The notes: generated by a model from the sequence alone, not told the origin. Counted from the stretch's first letter, positions 8,560-17,724 are shown. The stretch: 58,221 nucleotides of DNA from an uncultured Verrucomicrobiota bacterium (GCA_903939515.1 CAJAHH010000047.1:1-58221), one strand, 5' to 3'. Numbers and translations: made by a program.

Positions 8560-8968
8560 CCGTCGGCGAGCGGGATACACCCTGGCGGAGACGCTGGCGG
8601 CCCTCCTCTTTTTGGCCATCGTGATCCCCGCCGTGGTTGAGGCTCTGCATGTGGCGAGTCGAGCCGGCACTGCGTCTATTCGGCGAGCGGTGGCCGCCCG
8701 CATTGCTGAACGGATGCTCACCGAGGCGACCCTCTACACCAATAGCAGTGCCACGCAAAGCGGGACTCAAGTCGAGGGAACAGTGGACTACCGGTGGACG
8801 GTGACCCGCGAGAACTGGGTGCAAAGCAGCTTGCCGTTATTGACGGCCGAGGTGCGCTTCCTGACGCAGGGACAGGAGTCTTCGGTCCGGTTCTCCACGC
8901 TGGGTCACCCCGTCGATGCGATCCCTGGCAGCAGTAGTAGCAGCAGCAGCAGTACCGCCACCCGATGA
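8534..8968 (+). CDS. gspI: minor pseudopilin, GspI-like
   Basis: A 144-residue prepilin with the leader RRRAG|YTLAETLAALLFL (cleavage after Gly14, Glu at +5). TLAE in place of TLIE or TLVE is typical of GspI. The ATG at 8534 overlaps the end of the preceding gene by 26 bases. The mature protein is short (about 130 residues), as usual for GspI. It ends in a run of eight serines followed by TATR, encoded by an AGC/AGT repeat at about 8931-8955; such a tract is prone to slippage, and small length changes would move the stop, which lies within the overlap with the next gene. Confidence 0.85.
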   Translation: MKFAPVSNNRRRAGYTLAETLAALLFLAIVIPAVVEALHVASRAGTASIRRAVAARIAERMLTEATLYTNSSATQSGTQVEGTVDYRWTVTRENWVQSSLPLLTAEVRFLTQGQESSVRFSTLGHPVDAIPGSSSSSSSSTATR

Positions 8969-9669
8969 TCACCCGAGTTTCATCCGGAAGCAGGAACCCA
9001 TCGGGGTTCACGTTGATAGAATTGATCCTCTCGATGGGAGCGGCGGCCCTCATCCTCATCGTCGCCAATCAGGTACTCTTTACGAGTCTTCGGCTCCGCA
9101 ACACGGTTTCTGATGCGATCGAATCGGCGGCCCCGCTGGAGCTGGCGCTCGATTCCCTGCGCCAAGACATCCAGGGTGCGGTGACCCCTAAGACCAACGG
9201 ACTTATCTCCGGCTCCTTCCGCGCCGGTACTCTGTCCAGTACCGTCAATGCCCAGCCCGTTTCGCTCGAGTTCAATACAACCACCGGTTCGCTGCGCGCT
9301 TCACAGCCTTGGGGCGCGGTTCAGCGCGTTTCCTACAGTCTCCGGAATTCGGTCGAAGGAGGATCGGCTTCGATGGACCTTTATCGCGGCGTGTGCCGAA
9401 ATCTTCTGGCCATCTCTGTGGCCGAAGTGGAAGACCAACTCCTCTTGCGAGATGTGGCTCGTCTGGATGTAGAATCCTTCGACGGCATTCAGTGGCTTGC
9501 GCAGTGGGACACCACCGATCTCTTGGGCACCACCACCAACCTTCCGGTGGCGGTCCGCATTCGTCTCCAGCGTGGGGTTTCTTGGGGTCCCGACCCGGGA
9601 CTCGTCGAATTATTGGTGCCCATGAGCGCCCAGACCCGCACCAACTCCACCAGCACCGTCGGAGGCTGA
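8965..9669 (+). CDS. gspJ: minor pseudopilin, GspJ-like
   Basis: A 234-residue prepilin, leader NPSG|FTLIELILSMGAAAL (after Gly14, Glu at +5). Length and the pattern LELALDSLRQDIQGAV after the helix agree with GspJ, the largest of the minor pseudopilins apart from GspK. The start ATG overlaps the stop of gspI (ATGA), which implies translational coupling. With GspH, GspI and GspK it should form the tip complex that starts pseudopilus assembly. Confidence 0.85.
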   Translation: MITRVSSGSRNPSGFTLIELILSMGAAALILIVANQVLFTSLRLRNTVSDAIESAAPLELALDSLRQDIQGAVTPKTNGLISGSFRAGTLSSTVNAQPVSLEFNTTTGSLRASQPWGAVQRVSYSLRNSVEGGSASMDLYRGVCRNLLAISVAEVEDQLLLRDVARLDVESFDGIQWLAQWDTTDLLGTTTNLPVAVRIRLQRGVSWGPDPGLVELLVPMSAQTRTNSTSTVGG

Positions 9670-9671
9670 AT

Positions 9672-11102
9672 ATGGTATCCCCAATCCTCAGCCGGGAAAT
9701 CAGGACGCGGGCGAGAATCGGCAGGCTCTGGGCCGCGCCGGATTTTCGCGCCGGATCCCGGGCTTCGGTCTTGGTGGTGGTGCTATGGATTACGGCGGGA
9801 CTGACAGCGCTAGTTCTCTATTTCGCAGCCTCCATGGGTTTGGAGTTGCGGGCTTCGGCCAACCGAGCGGCCGACGTGGCGGCGGGCCAGGCAATCGAGG
9901 GCGCGGCGCGCTATGTGGGGTGGGCGTTGGCTCAGTTTGCCACCAACGGGATGATGACCACTAATTCTCAATTTGTTTGCCAAGCTTTGCCCATCGGAGA
10001 ATCCCGGGTCTGGATCTTGGGCCGCAACCCGGCTGCTGCAGAATCCGGGCTCAATCAGTTGGTTTTCAACCTTCAGGATGAGTCGGGAAAGCTCAACCTT
10101 AACCGGGCTAATTCCAATGCCCTCTCGATGTTGCCGGGGATGAGCACCGAGTTGGCTGCCGCCATCGTGGATTGGAGAAGCACCAACGGCACCTTGGAGT
10201 TGGGTTATTCGAGTTTGGGCTATGAAGCCAAGCGAAGTCCGTTTGAAACGGTCGATGAATTGCGTTGGGTCCAGGGCATTACCTTGGATCACCTCTTTGG
10301 GGACGATCGCAACCAGAATGGAATCCTTGACCCCGACGAACGCAGCCTCACCGGATCCCTGTTTTCGACTCCAGGCCTGCTGGATACGACCACCGTCTTT
10401 AGTCGAGAGCCCAATTTCCATGCCGATGGAACCCTCCTCACCAACGCCAACACCCGGGCCCAAATCCAGGGATTGCTCGAGTCGTCCTTCGGCACCGGCC
10501 GCAGCCGCGAGATCCTGACCCGCTTGGGCTTCACCCAGGGCGGGGGCCCCGGTGGAGGAGGCGGAGGTGGAGGAGCCGCCGCGACGCCCAACTTCCCGAG
10601 CTTGCTGCGTTTTTATCTGACCAGTGGCCTAAGCCAAGATGACTTCGAACGCATCGCCCCGGAACTTTGCGTCACCACCAATACCTACAGCTATGGGCGG
10701 GTGAACCTGAATACGGCCAACGCCACGGTCCTCACCGCGCTCTTTGTCGGGGCGGGTTTGGCTCAAGAAGCCGCAGAGGGCGCCGCCTCCACGCTCGTTC
10801 GGTACCGGGAACAAAATACGACGAGCCTGAATTCCATTGCTTGGATGGTGGCCGCACTGGGTCGTGATCATCCGGCCGTAACCACTTTGGCTGGCCGCGA
10901 TCTCCTTACGACGCGGAGCTTCCAATATGGAGCCGACCTGGTGGCCGTAGGGCCTTTGGGCCGAGGTTATCGCCGAGTGAAGTTCATTTTTGATATCAGT
11001 GATGGAGTCCCGAAGATCCTTTACCGTCAGGATCTCAGCCGATTGGGCTGGGCATTGGGAGACCGTGTCCGTGAGGAGATCGCCCAGCAAATCGATCGCT
11101 AG
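9672..11102 (+). CDS. gspK: GspK-like tip pseudopilin
   Basis: This 476-residue protein has a hydrophobic N-terminal segment (ASVLVVVLWITAGLTALVLY) without the Glu at +5, as is characteristic of GspK. Two helix-hairpin-helix-like segments follow (LNLNRANSNALSMLPGMS near 140 and VNLNTANATVLTALFVGAG near 340), again typical of the GspK domain. An EF-hand-like loop, DDRNQNGILDPDE, lies near residue 211 and a polyglycine tract near 290-303. The start is the ATG two bases after the gspJ stop. It is longer than usual GspK (about 330 residues), the extra length being mostly around the EF-hand loop and the Gly tract. Confidence 0.85.
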   Translation: MVSPILSREIRTRARIGRLWAAPDFRAGSRASVLVVVLWITAGLTALVLYFAASMGLELRASANRAADVAAGQAIEGAARYVGWALAQFATNGMMTTNSQFVCQALPIGESRVWILGRNPAAAESGLNQLVFNLQDESGKLNLNRANSNALSMLPGMSTELAAAIVDWRSTNGTLELGYSSLGYEAKRSPFETVDELRWVQGITLDHLFGDDRNQNGILDPDERSLTGSLFSTPGLLDTTTVFSREPNFHADGTLLTNANTRAQIQGLLESSFGTGRSREILTRLGFTQGGGPGGGGGGGGAAATPNFPSLLRFYLTSGLSQDDFERIAPELCVTTNTYSYGRVNLNTANATVLTALFVGAGLAQEAAEGAASTLVRYREQNTTSLNSIAWMVAALGRDHPAVTTLAGRDLLTTRSFQYGADLVAVGPLGRGYRRVKFIFDISDGVPKILYRQDLSRLGWALGDRVREEIAQQIDR

Positions 11103-11122
11103 ATAAAGGCCCAGACCACCCC

Positions 11123-12565
11123 ATGATGAATTTTCTGAAACTGGGTTCCCGTTCGCGTAAAGCTCCGTCCTCCGTACTGGGGCTTTCGTGGGAGGGCCGT
11201 CGCATCGAGGGCAGCCTCTTGCGCCGGACCCAGAGCGGGCTTGAGAAGACGCTCGGATTTAAGGCCGAACTGTCTCTGGACATTGATTCGGGTGATCCGG
11301 AAACGGTCGGCAAGGAGCTCCGGGCTCAACTGGATCAGGCCGGCATTCGGGAACGCACCTGTGCGGTGGCTCTGTCGGTTTCTAGCCTGCTGGTCACCCA
11401 GACAGAGATCCCGGTGATGGCCGATGCCGATGTCCTGAGCCTGTTGCAACTGGAGGCCGAGAAGGGTTTTCACGGCGATACTTCGACCCTTCAGGTGGCC
11501 CACTCGCGGTGTGTCCGCGGTGAGAGTAGCCAATGGGTGACCTTGGCCGCACTGACTCAGTCTCGCTTGGCCTCTCTGGAACGGTGGACCCGTGGTGCGC
11601 GGCTCAAGTTGGTGAGTGTCTCTGTGGCCCTGTGCGAGCTGGAGCCTCCCGAAGACCCTGCCTCGGAGGGGGTGCTGGCGTTGCACCTCGGTTCCGGACC
11701 CGGGCCAGTGACGCTCCAATTGAGCGCTGGAGGCGGTCTCGTCGCCTTGCGGTCCTTCGAGGGCGTCACCGAAGACGCGTCTGGCCAGTCGGTGTTGCAT
11801 GCCGACAGCGTAGCGCGGGAGATTCGGATTACGTTGGGACAGCTCCCAGATCCTTGGAATGGCTCCATTCGCGATGTTCGCATCTTTGGACCCCAAGACC
11901 TGGCCCAAACCCTGGCCGCTGAGCTGTCTGCTCGATTGTCGGTGGCCGGTTTCCGCATCCGCCCCCAGATCACCGAAGTGCCCGGGTTGGCCTCGTCTCA
12001 AGAGCTCCCGATTTCAGCAGTGGTTGCAGCCCGAGTGCTGGCATCGCGGCCGGCGACCCTCGAGTTTCTGCCCCCGAAGCCATCGGTGCTCCAACAATTT
12101 CTGGCGCGTCACGCCCAAGGGCAGCGACGCACGGTCTGGACGGTCGCCGGCGGCGTGGCTGCCCTGGTGGCTCTGGCTTTCCTGACTCAGCAAATCCAAC
12201 TCTCGCTCTTGGAATCTCGTTGGGCGGGTCTCTCAAGCAAGGTCCGGGAGCTGGAACGTATCCAGCAGGATTTGCGACAATTCCGTCCCTGGACGCCTCA
12301 GTCGGCCCGAGGCTTGGCAATTTTGGAGGTCCTGACCAGCGCCTTCCCCGAGAACGGAACCGTGACGGCCAAGGTCATCGAAATTCGAGAATCGGGGGAG
12401 GTCGTCTGTAGTGGCACGGCCACCGATAGTCCGGCCTTTTTGGCGATGACCGCCCGTCTGAGCGCCTTGCCCGGAGTCCTCAAGGTTCACCACGACCAAT
12501 CTCGCGGCGCTTCTCCGATGCAGTTCAACCTTACCTTCCAGTGGAATGGAGGCATGGCTCGATGA
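11123..12565 (+). CDS. GspL/PilM-PilN-like assembly protein
   Basis: A 480-residue protein with a cytoplasmic actin-like half (VLGLSWEGRRIEGSLL, then an alternation like PilM or cytoplasmic GspL), one membrane helix (about 340-360, VAGGVAALVALAFLTQQI) and a coiled and ferredoxin-like periplasmic part (SSKVRELERIQQDLRQF, then FPENGTVTAKVIEIRESG). This single-protein layout equals GspL, or PilM fused to PilN. GspL recruits the GspE ATPase to the membrane. Its place between gspK and a GspM-like gene supports the call. Start ATG at 11123 or 11126. Confidence 0.8.
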   Translation: MMNFLKLGSRSRKAPSSVLGLSWEGRRIEGSLLRRTQSGLEKTLGFKAELSLDIDSGDPETVGKELRAQLDQAGIRERTCAVALSVSSLLVTQTEIPVMADADVLSLLQLEAEKGFHGDTSTLQVAHSRCVRGESSQWVTLAALTQSRLASLERWTRGARLKLVSVSVALCELEPPEDPASEGVLALHLGSGPGPVTLQLSAGGGLVALRSFEGVTEDASGQSVLHADSVAREIRITLGQLPDPWNGSIRDVRIFGPQDLAQTLAAELSARLSVAGFRIRPQITEVPGLASSQELPISAVVAARVLASRPATLEFLPPKPSVLQQFLARHAQGQRRTVWTVAGGVAALVALAFLTQQIQLSLLESRWAGLSSKVRELERIQQDLRQFRPWTPQSARGLAILEVLTSAFPENGTVTAKVIEIRESGEVVCSGTATDSPAFLAMTARLSALPGVLKVHHDQSRGASPMQFNLTFQWNGGMAR

Positions 12566-13098
12566 ATCCCGCCCAACGTCAACGCCTCCTCATGATCGTG
12601 ACCCTGGCTGCCGTGGGTCTCTACATCGCCGACCTAGTGCTCATCACGCCGATGGGTCGAGCTTGGTCGGAGCGCTCAGCACGCATCGCCACCCTGCAGC
12701 GTCAGGTGAGCGAGGGCCGGGCGTTGATCCAGCGCGAGGGAGGACTTCGGGATCAATGGAACCACTTGCGCACCAACGCCCTGCCGCATGAACCGTCCCA
12801 AGCCGAGCAACGTCTGCTTCGGGCCTGCGATGAATGGGCCAAGGCGTCCGGGGCTCAAATCGTGGATCGAATGCCGCAGTGGAAGGGCGACGAAGCCGCC
12901 TACCAACTGTTGCGGTGTCGCCTCGAGACTTCCGGGTCTCTCGCCAGTTTGACTCAGTTTATCCAGCGGATTGAAGAGGGTCCGTTGGCCGTCAAGGTCG
13001 ATAGCCTTCAGATGATGAGCCGCGATCCGGCCGGTCGTCAGTTGACTCTCAGCCTGCAAATCAACGGCCTCGTTCTCAATCCCTCGTCTAAGCCATGA
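12562..13098 (+). CDS. GspM/PilO-like assembly protein
   Basis: This 178-residue protein has a short cytoplasmic N-terminus, one membrane helix (LLMIVTLAAVGLYIADLVLI), a coiled segment (RSARIATLQRQVSEGRALIQ) and a ferredoxin-like periplasmic domain, the layout of GspM and PilO. It overlaps the preceding gene by four bases (ATGA) and likewise the next. Sequence conservation in this family is weak, so the assignment rests on topology and gene order. Confidence 0.75.
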   Translation: MNPAQRQRLLMIVTLAAVGLYIADLVLITPMGRAWSERSARIATLQRQVSEGRALIQREGGLRDQWNHLRTNALPHEPSQAEQRLLRACDEWAKASGAQIVDRMPQWKGDEAAYQLLRCRLETSGSLASLTQFIQRIEEGPLAVKVDSLQMMSRDPAGRQLTLSLQINGLVLNPSSKP

Positions 13099-13709
13099 AG
13101 GTTCCTCCCTCAATTTGGATTGGCTCCCTAATGGCCGGGGTCCTGTTTGGGTCCTTGCTGGGTTTCGCAGCTGAGACTCATCCGACGTCGGTGATCGACT
13201 CCAAGGAGGTGGCGCGTCGGGTGGGCGATCGAAATATTTTCGATCCAGAAAGGCAGCCCAAGATTCGGGGTGAATCCCGACCGGTGCCCAAGCCGAAGGC
13301 GGTGGCCTCGGCTGATGCCCCTGAGTTTGGACTCGTGGGAGTCATAACCTATCCGAGAGGCACCTTTGCCTTCTTCGACGGCAATGCTTCGGAGTTTCAC
13401 AAGACTCTCCAGCTCAACGCGGTCATCGCAGGCCAGACCCTGAGCACGATCACGCCTCAATCGATTACTTTGATAGCGTCCAATCGTCCCCCGAATTTAC
13501 TGAGGGTGGGTCAACGGCTGCGTCAGGATTCGGAAGGTGTTTGGCAATTAGTGACGGGCCTCGGCGGAGAAGGGTTCAAGCGATCGGGCTCTGCCGAGGG
13601 ATCGACCGGGACGGCGGCGGCCTCATCGACGACTCCGAGCGAGGATCCCCCAGGATCCGATGAAATTTTGAAGCGGCTTTTGAAAAAACGGGAACAGGAG
13701 ATGAAATGA
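13095..13709 (+). CDS. GspC/PilP-like periplasmic linker protein
   Basis: A 204-residue exported protein with an N-terminal signal or anchor (IWIGSLMAGVLFGSLLGFAA) and the motif DRNIFDPERQPK, a hallmark of PilP/GspC proteins that connect the inner-membrane platform to the secretin. A beta-rich HR-like domain follows (FGLVGVITYPRGTFAFFDG), then a Ser/Thr tail and a Lys/Arg-rich C-terminus. It overlaps its neighbours by four bases on both sides. It stands directly before the two secretin genes, its likely partners. Confidence 0.75.
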   Translation: MKVPPSIWIGSLMAGVLFGSLLGFAAETHPTSVIDSKEVARRVGDRNIFDPERQPKIRGESRPVPKPKAVASADAPEFGLVGVITYPRGTFAFFDGNASEFHKTLQLNAVIAGQTLSTITPQSITLIASNRPPNLLRVGQRLRQDSEGVWQLVTGLGGEGFKRSGSAEGSTGTAAASSTTPSEDPPGSDEILKRLLKKREQEMK

Positions 13710-14995
13710 AGAACTTGATCACTCGAGCCTTTGGCGCCGCCTGTGCTGTGGGATTTTTGGCTGGCGGCCTGGTAGCCCAGGAGGCCGGAGCACCCACCAG
13801 CAATGCCCTAGCCACCACCCGAACGGAAACGACCACGAGTCCGTCGCCCGCGCCCCGAGGGCAGAACTCGGCGGCCGGCAGCGCTGCGGGGATTCAGATG
13901 AATTTCAGGAATGCTCCATTGGAGCAGGTTCTTGAATACCTGAGCGAAGCGGCCGGTTTCATCATCGTTCTGGACGCCCCTATTAAGGGCACCGTCAATG
14001 TGATTAGCGCCAAGCCCATGAGTCAGGACGAGGCGGTGGATTTTCTCAGTTCAGCACTCAACAAAAATGGTCTGGCCGCCATTCGGGATGGTCGAACTCT
14101 GACCATTATCGACCGCACTGCGGCCAAGACCCGGGACATCCCGGTGAAGGTGAACAACGATCCCCGGATGATCCCGAAGAACGATGAGATCGTGACGCAA
14201 ATAATTCCGATCCGATACGTCGAGGCCGATCAATTGGCCAAGGATCTCGTCTCCTTCATTTCACCCCAGGCGACTTTCGTGGCCAATGCAGCGGGTAACT
14301 CTATCGTGATGACCGACACCCAAGCCAATATCCGGCACATGGTGGAGATCATCAAAGCCATCGACTCGAGTGCCGAAGCCGAGACCGAAATCCGAGTATT
14401 CCATCTGACCCATGCCAGCCCTTCCGATGTGGCCACGGCCCTGGCTGGGGTGTTTCCCAGCAGCAGCGGGTCGGGCAATAACAATCAGGCACCGGTCCGG
14501 TTTGGTGGAGGACCCTTTGGAGCGGGCGGTTTTGCCGCGATGATGGCCGGCGGCGGACGAAGTGGTGGCGGCGGTGGTGGCGGTGGACGAGGTGGTGGCG
14601 GTAATTCAGCAGCCGGACAAAATGATCGGATTCGCCGTGCATCGCAGGTTATGGCAGTGCCCGATTCCCGGACTTCTTCGGTGATCGTCACTGCTTCCAA
14701 GGATTTGATGACTCAGATCGCGGGCATGGTGCGCGAATTGGATGTGGCTTCCACGCGGGACCAGCAAGTGCACGTGTTTCGTATGAACAACGGTGATCCT
14801 CAGCAGGCGGCGCAGGTGCTGCAGAACATGTTCCAGAGCACATCGGGCAGCCGGACAGGCACCAGCGGCAATGCTCAAAATAGTGCGCTCATGCAACGCC
14901 AGCAAAACAACAACCAGACCACGGGCGGCACCTCCAGCGGATCGGGTACCTTTGGGAATAGCGGCGGTGGCCGCTCCGGCGGGCAACTGTTCTGA
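13706..14995 (+). CDS. secretin N-domain protein (GspD periplasmic part)
   Basis: A 429-residue protein with a signal peptide ending in GGLVAQ, an N0/STN-like domain (QMNFRNAPLEQVLEYLSEAA), and N1/N2-type ring domains (IPIRYVEADQLAKDLVSFI, then IRVFHLTHASPSDVATALAG, then VHVFRMNNGDPQQAAQVLQN). A glycine tract interrupts the domains near 265-302. It has no secretin beta-barrel: the sequence ends in a Gln/Gly/Ser-rich tail and a stop. The barrel is encoded by the next gene, which has its own signal peptide. The two products probably assemble into one outer-membrane channel. The start overlaps the previous gene by ATGA. Confidence 0.85.
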   Translation: MKNLITRAFGAACAVGFLAGGLVAQEAGAPTSNALATTRTETTTSPSPAPRGQNSAAGSAAGIQMNFRNAPLEQVLEYLSEAAGFIIVLDAPIKGTVNVISAKPMSQDEAVDFLSSALNKNGLAAIRDGRTLTIIDRTAAKTRDIPVKVNNDPRMIPKNDEIVTQIIPIRYVEADQLAKDLVSFISPQATFVANAAGNSIVMTDTQANIRHMVEIIKAIDSSAEAETEIRVFHLTHASPSDVATALAGVFPSSSGSGNNNQAPVRFGGGPFGAGGFAAMMAGGGRSGGGGGGGGRGGGGNSAAGQNDRIRRASQVMAVPDSRTSSVIVTASKDLMTQIAGMVRELDVASTRDQQVHVFRMNNGDPQQAAQVLQNMFQSTSGSRTGTSGNAQNSALMQRQQNNNQTTGGTSSGSGTFGNSGGGRSGGQLF

Positions 14996-15021
14996 ACTTA
15001 AGAACCTTGAACGATTCCAGA

Positions 15022-16329
15022 ATGAAAACCAGTGGTTCTATTTTTTCGCGATTTCTTTCCACAGCCTCGGCGTTTCGCGTCTTGGCCGCGGTCCTTGGAT
15101 TGTCCTTAGTCCTACCCGCCCTAGCCCAGCAGCGCGGCGGTGGTTTCGGTGGCGGGGGCTTTGGCGGAGGTGGTGGTTTCGGTGGCGGAGGTGGGTTTGG
15201 TGGCGGAGGCGGCGGGGGCAATCGAAGCTCCGGATCCTCGGGTCTTTACAACAACAATGGCACGGTGGGTAGCGCCACCATCACGGTGGATCCGCAGACC
15301 CACAATCTCGTGGTCATCGCGGACGCCCTGACAGCCCTGCAAATTAGCAACGTCATCCGGAATCTCGATTCACCCAAGCCGCAAGTGCTTATTAAGGTGG
15401 TCTTCATGGAGGTTCAGAGGAACAACGGCTCCGAACTCGGAGTCGAAGGCGCTTGGGCCAAGAACAACATTGGAAACAACATTAGCAGCGGTGGTGGGAC
15501 CGTGATGGGTCTATCCGGGGTCAACACGATTACCACCAACTTCAATGGCTTGGGGCAGTCGATGGGAACGGCACTGACTCCGTCGTCCACCGGCAGCGGT
15601 TCCGGAGGCCTTTATTCCATCGCAGGCTCCGAGTTTCAGGCGACGCTCCGGGCGGTGGCTACCTCTGGAAAAGCGCAGGTTTTATCCCGTCCGTCGATTA
15701 TCGCCCGCGATGGCCAATTGGCCCGCATTGTGGTCGGTCAAAAAGTCCCCCTGCCCAGTGGCGTTTCCTATGCGGCTTCGGGTAACAACACCATCCCGAT
15801 TATTAATGTCACCTACAATGACGTGGGTATCATCCTGAACGTCACTCCGTTCATTGGTTCTGATGGTCAAGTCGAGATGATCGTCCAACCGCAAATCTCT
15901 TCAGTTTCACCGACTGAAAAGCAGTTCTTGTCGGCCGATGTTTCGGCTCCTTACATCAATGTCCGTTCAGCCGACACTGTGGTGGTCACTCCAAATGCAG
16001 AGACCGTTGTCATTGGCGGACTCATCTCGAATAACCAATCCCAGAGCGAGAAGAAGGTTCCTTACTTGGGCGATATCCCGATTCTGGGCAATTTGTTCAA
16101 GACTCGCGCCAAGAGCGACGCCAAGACCGAACTCCTCATCTTTCTGACGCCCTACATTCTTCAGGCACCTTCTCAGTTGGCTCAATTGACAACGAAGGAA
16201 ACCCACCAGGCTTCGTTGATCACCAATTCTGTCTCAGAGATGGATCTCAACCGATTCCTTGAAAAGGTCCCGGTCAAATCAGACGCCCCGGCCCCGGCCC
16301 CCAAGTCCAAGGGATTCTTCAAAAAGTGA
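15022..16329 (+). CDS. gspD: secretin barrel protein (GspD C-terminal part)
   Basis: This 435-residue protein has its own signal peptide (VLGLSLVLPALAQ), a Gly/Phe tract (about 38-70), one N-type ring domain (ITVDPQTHNLVVIADALTAL) and the whole secretin C domain: VLIKVVFMEVQRNNGSELGV, VLSRPSIIARDGQLARIVVG, GIILNVTPFIGSDGQVEMIV and the signature VPYLGDIPILGNLFK. It should form the outer-membrane pore. It is shorter than GspD (usually about 650-700) because the other ring domains are in the upstream gene, 26 bases away. Start ATG at 15022 chosen for the signal peptide. The stop ends the secretion operon. Confidence 0.92.
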   Translation: MKTSGSIFSRFLSTASAFRVLAAVLGLSLVLPALAQQRGGGFGGGGFGGGGGFGGGGGFGGGGGGGNRSSGSSGLYNNNGTVGSATITVDPQTHNLVVIADALTALQISNVIRNLDSPKPQVLIKVVFMEVQRNNGSELGVEGAWAKNNIGNNISSGGGTVMGLSGVNTITTNFNGLGQSMGTALTPSSTGSGSGGLYSIAGSEFQATLRAVATSGKAQVLSRPSIIARDGQLARIVVGQKVPLPSGVSYAASGNNTIPIINVTYNDVGIILNVTPFIGSDGQVEMIVQPQISSVSPTEKQFLSADVSAPYINVRSADTVVVTPNAETVVIGGLISNNQSQSEKKVPYLGDIPILGNLFKTRAKSDAKTELLIFLTPYILQAPSQLAQLTTKETHQASLITNSVSEMDLNRFLEKVPVKSDAPAPAPKSKGFFKK

Positions 16330-16494
16330 CCTGGGCCGAGGGTGGCGCTAGATCGGCTTGCTCATTGGAAGCCTGCCGACGGTCAGCACCAAAGTGTCGT
16401 TGACGGCAAATTCACCGGCCAACAGGGTCGGGCAGCGGGAGCCTGTAGGGAGCCTCTATATCGGGGCCCTTCGGAGACCCAACTCACCTTGATT

Positions 16495-17724
16495 ATGAGC
16501 AAACTCGATTCCGTTTACGCGAAACTTCAGGTCAAGACCGGGGCCAAAATGGCCCTCATCGTTCTCGACGGCCTAGGAGATATAGCGACCCGTTCCCAGA
16601 ATTGGATGACGCCGTTGGAGGCGGCCAAAACCCCGAACCTCGACGCCCTGACCCAATCGGGGTGCGCCCAAGGACGGATGATTCCGGTGGCACCGGGCAT
16701 TACCCCAGGCTCGGGTCCGGGACACCTGGCCCTCTTCGGTTACGACCCTATCGAATGGGAGGTCGGCCGAGGTGTGATCGAGACGCTGGGTTTGGGCATC
16801 GAGCTCAAGAACGGTGACGTGGCGGCACGGGCTAATTTCTGCACCCTCGATTCCAAGGGAATCGTCACAGACCGTCGCGCCGGTCGCATTGCGACCGAGG
16901 TTTGCGAGCGGTTGTGCGGAATTCTCTCTGCTAAGATTCAAAAGATCGGCGCAACTGAGGTCCACATTTATCCGGGCAAGGAGCATCGCTTTGTCGTGGT
17001 GTTCCGGGGTCAGGGTCTGGAAGGCCCGCTGACCGATACAGATCCCAACCGCGAGGGGCTCATGATCGCCGAGGCCAAGCCGGTGGATCCGCAGAATGCC
17101 GGCCAGAAGAAGGTCGCTAAGCTGATTGTTGATTTCTACAAGCTGGCCTTGCCGCTCTTGGCGGGTGAGAAGATGGCCAACGGGTTCCTCATGCGCGGCG
17201 TCGCCCATCAGCCTGAAATTCCGACCTTCGAGCAGCGCTACGGTCTGAAGGCCGCGGCCATCGCGGTTTATCCGATGTACAAGGGCCTGAGCCAGTTGGT
17301 GGGCATGGTGAAGATTGAAGGGCCAGAGACCATCGCCCAGCAGTTCGAGCGCTACGTGAAGGAGTACGATCAGTACGACTTTTTCTTCATTCACTACAAG
17401 TACACCGACAAGGCTGGCGAAGACGGTGATTTCGCGGCCAAGGTCAAGGCCATCGAAGACTTTGATGCTGCCTTACCCATCTTCTTGGCCAAGAAGCCCG
17501 ATGTCATAGCGATCACGGGCGACCATTCCACACCGGTGGCGGTGAAGGGTCACTCGTGGCATCCGCAACCGGTGCTCATCCACTCCGAAATTAGCGGCAG
17601 CGACAAGCTGTCCCGTTTCACGGAGACAGGAGCTAATTCAGGATCCCTCGGTATCTTCGAGGCCAAGTATCTCATGCGCCTGATGCAGGCCAATGCCCGT
17701 CTGTTCGACAAGTACGGCGCCTGA
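16495..17724 (+). CDS. apgM: 2,3-bisphosphoglycerate-independent phosphoglycerate mutase (archaeal type)
   Basis: This 409-residue cytoplasmic enzyme interconverts 3- and 2-phosphoglycerate in glycolysis. It belongs to the alkaline-phosphatase superfamily: the first metal site is in ALIVLDGLGD, the phospho-acceptor region is TPGSGPGHLALFGYDP, and the last metal ligands lie in DVIAITGDHSTPVAVKGHSW. The FFFIHYKYTDKAGEDGD segment is typical of the ApgM family instead of GpmI. Start ATG at 16495, since the upstream in-frame part lacks any conserved residue. The gene ends with a clear terminator, so it may be read together with the secretion genes or from its own promoter in the 165-base gap. Confidence 0.92.
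   Translation: MSKLDSVYAKLQVKTGAKMALIVLDGLGDIATRSQNWMTPLEAAKTPNLDALTQSGCAQGRMIPVAPGITPGSGPGHLALFGYDPIEWEVGRGVIETLGLGIELKNGDVAARANFCTLDSKGIVTDRRAGRIATEVCERLCGILSAKIQKIGATEVHIYPGKEHRFVVVFRGQGLEGPLTDTDPNREGLMIAEAKPVDPQNAGQKKVAKLIVDFYKLALPLLAGEKMANGFLMRGVAHQPEIPTFEQRYGLKAAAIAVYPMYKGLSQLVGMVKIEGPETIAQQFERYVKEYDQYDFFFIHYKYTDKAGEDGDFAAKVKAIEDFDAALPIFLAKKPDVIAITGDHSTPVAVKGHSWHPQPVLIHSEISGSDKLSRFTETGANSGSLGIFEAKYLMRLMQANARLFDKYGA

Noticed and set aside
15130-15230. Gly-codon repeat that could be a tandem DNA repeat or a CRISPR-like array
   Set aside because: The periodicity is that of GGC/GGT/TTT codons for a Gly/Phe linker in frame with the secretin; there are no spacers.
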